Of a DNA stretch of 64,000 nucleotides, positions 62,916 through 64,000 are shown one piece after another. The notes beneath the pieces are model-generated. The model saw only the letters and a program-made list of their open reading frames with translations, searched no databases and was not told where the DNA came from. Origin of the DNA: Lentibacter sp. XHP0401 (GTDB taxonomy: Bacteria; Pseudomonadota; Alphaproteobacteria; Rhodobacterales; Rhodobacteraceae). How positions within the stretch are numbered: the first letter of the stretch is position 1; the number at the start of each line of letters is the position of its first letter. The stretch spans positions 124,001 through 188,000 of the forward strand of contig NZ_JAOWLC010000006.1 in the NCBI RefSeq assembly GCF_025751535.1, read 5' to 3'. Made by a program: the position numbers and the translations under genes.

Positions 62916-64000
62916 TCAGAGCGCAAGTTTGATCCGTCCGCCTTTTTGCGCCCGTGAGACGCAAGTCATTATACGCTTGTTGGTGGCGCGTTCGGAACGG
63001 GTGAGCACAACATCGCGGTGATCGACCTCCCCCTCAACCACCGCAACCTCGCAAGAGCCGCAAAGCCCTTCACGACAATCGCAAGCGATATCAATTCCGG
63101 TTGCAAGTATAGCATCCAGCAATGTCGTATCTGCCGGTACATTGATCACCAGACCTGAATCTGCAAATTCGACTTCAAAGGAAGTTTCGTTAGCAGGGTC
63201 TAGAACTGCATTCGAGGAGCTGAAGTGCTCAAAATGAAAGGTGTTCTCCGGCAAATCGGCTGTAAGCTCTTCAAGGGCTGTTAATAGCCGCTCAGGGCCG
63301 CAGGCATAAACTTGTGCGCCTTGAGACAACGTAGAAACAAGCGTCACCAGATCCAAAGAAGCGCTTTCGTCACTGGCATAAATGGCCAGCACAGCACCAT
63401 GATCGCGCGCGGCTCGTTCCAAAAATGCCATCGTGTTGCGCGATCGCCCGGCGTAATGGAGTTCATAAGAGGCTCCAATCTTCTGCAAACGATCCGCCAT
63501 AGCGATGATCGGTGTGATGCCAATCCCTCCTGCAACCAGAACATAATGCGCTGCTGTCTCGTCAAGACGGAACAGATTTGACGGGCCGCGCATTTTGATT
63601 TCGGCACCCTCTGAAACAGTCTCGTGAATATAGCGCGATCCACCCCGCCCGAGATCCTCTTTGCGGATCGCAACCTCATAGGTATCTGAGGCAGGGTCAC
63701 CACAAAGAGAGTACTTGCGATCATAGTCACCCACACAGAGCTCGATATGTGCCCCGGGTGTCCAGCTCGGTAGGCGCCGCCCCTGAGCGTCTGACAGTGT
63801 CAGGCCAAGAACACCCTCAGCTTCTTTGTGCATCTGTGTTACGTGGATACTGCGGGCAACATCTCGGCGGATGGGCGCGCCAACAGGGAAATGTCGTGGC
63901 TGGATCGCTTGGTCCTGCGGCTCCCGTTCCGGATTAAGCAAGGGATCCCACGTCACCCAAAGCTCATCCGGACCTCGGAAGGATGTGTTGGGGAGATATG
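62916..64000 (-). CDS. PDR/VanB family oxidoreductase (partial at the right edge)
   Basis: Flavin and [2Fe-2S] reductase, visible part about 361 aa. The FMN/FAD-binding domain has RKYSLCGDPAS (RxYSL), the NAD-binding domain has LVAGGIGITPIIAM and ACGPERLL, and the C-terminal ferredoxin has DCREGLCGSCEVAV followed by Cys about 29 residues later. This is the phthalate dioxygenase reductase/VanB arrangement; it feeds electrons to a partner oxygenase. A GTG at 63956 could start it, but the same frame stays open to the window end and reads FRGPDELWVTWDPLLNPE, which looks coding, so I treat it as continuing beyond base 64000. Precedes dctP in the same direction. Confidence 0.85.
   Translation of the reverse strand, partial: YLPNTSFRGPDELWVTWDPLLNPEREPQDQAIQPRHFPVGAPIRRDVARSIHVTQMHKEAEGVLGLTLSDAQGRRLPSWTPGAHIELCVGDYDRKYSLCGDPASDTYEVAIRKEDLGRGGSRYIHETVSEGAEIKMRGPSNLFRLDETAAHYVLVAGGIGITPIIAMADRLQKIGASYELHYAGRSRNTMAFLERAARDHGAVLAIYASDESASLDLVTLVSTLSQGAQVYACGPERLLTALEELTADLPENTFHFEHFSSSNAVLDPANETSFEVEFADSGLVINVPADTTLLDAILATGIDIACDCREGLCGSCEVAVVEGEVDHRDVVLTRSERATNKRIMTCVSRAQKGGRIKLAL

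Overview
The window looks like a chromosomal segment of a Rhodobacterales (Roseobacter-group) alphaproteobacterium. This rests on protein content, not a database search: a soeABC-type sulfite dehydrogenase, TRAP transporter genes, GMC/aldehyde dehydrogenase pairs, many ATGA/TGATG-coupled genes, and a GC-rich base composition that drops in one inserted element. No rRNA, tRNA, CRISPR array or prophage was seen.

Region 1 (1-39.6 kb) is a large exopolysaccharide locus. On the left are the end of a GMC oxidoreductase, an SDR, a WecG/TagA/CpsF glycosyltransferase, and a tight operon of Gfo/Idh/MocA dehydrogenase, epimerase, two glycosyltransferases and a 697-aa dehydrogenase-epimerase fusion. Next come a split polysaccharide co-polymerase (BY-kinase-like ATPase and Wzz-like chain-length protein). 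On the right are a flippase, more glycosyltransferases, a PRC-barrel-like exported protein, a 974-aa SGNH/glycosidase/RTX-like exported protein, a hexapeptide acetyltransferase, a Wzy-like polymerase and an ExoY-type initiating sugar transferase.

Inside that locus (14.1-26.8 kb, minus strand) sits a compact natural-product operon: a type I PKS (KS-AT-KR-DH-ACP-TE), a GT2 glycosyltransferase, an NRPS (formyltransferase, degenerate condensation, adenylation domain split by a luciferase-like monooxygenase, PCP) and a 4'-phosphopantetheinyl transferase. The likely logic is a formylated, perhaps alpha-oxidised glycine-type starter, extended by the PKS and released by the TE; a link to the polysaccharide is inferred from position only.

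Between the Wzz-like gene and the phosphopantetheinyl transferase is an inserted 2,847-bp element (11263-14109). It has about 22-bp terminal inverted repeats and a perfect 8-bp target duplication. It encodes an IS1-family transposase plus passenger genes: a DUF3892 protein, a small protein, and a coupled operon of a small basic protein, a Panacea (DUF4065) protein and a small membrane protein. The last three resemble a toxin-antitoxin module and are the best candidate for an undescribed system.

Region 2 (40.6-64 kb) is ordinary metabolism and transport: soeA-hydrolase-soeB-soeC, a FadJ-like bifunctional beta-oxidation enzyme, an RND efflux adaptor/pump pair, a DUF2478 protein, a GMC oxidoreductase plus aldehyde dehydrogenase pair, a CPA1 Na+/H+ antiporter with a cyclic-nucleotide-binding domain, a HIT protein, a TRAP transporter (DctM, DctQ, DctP), and a PDR/VanB-type reductase that runs off the right edge.
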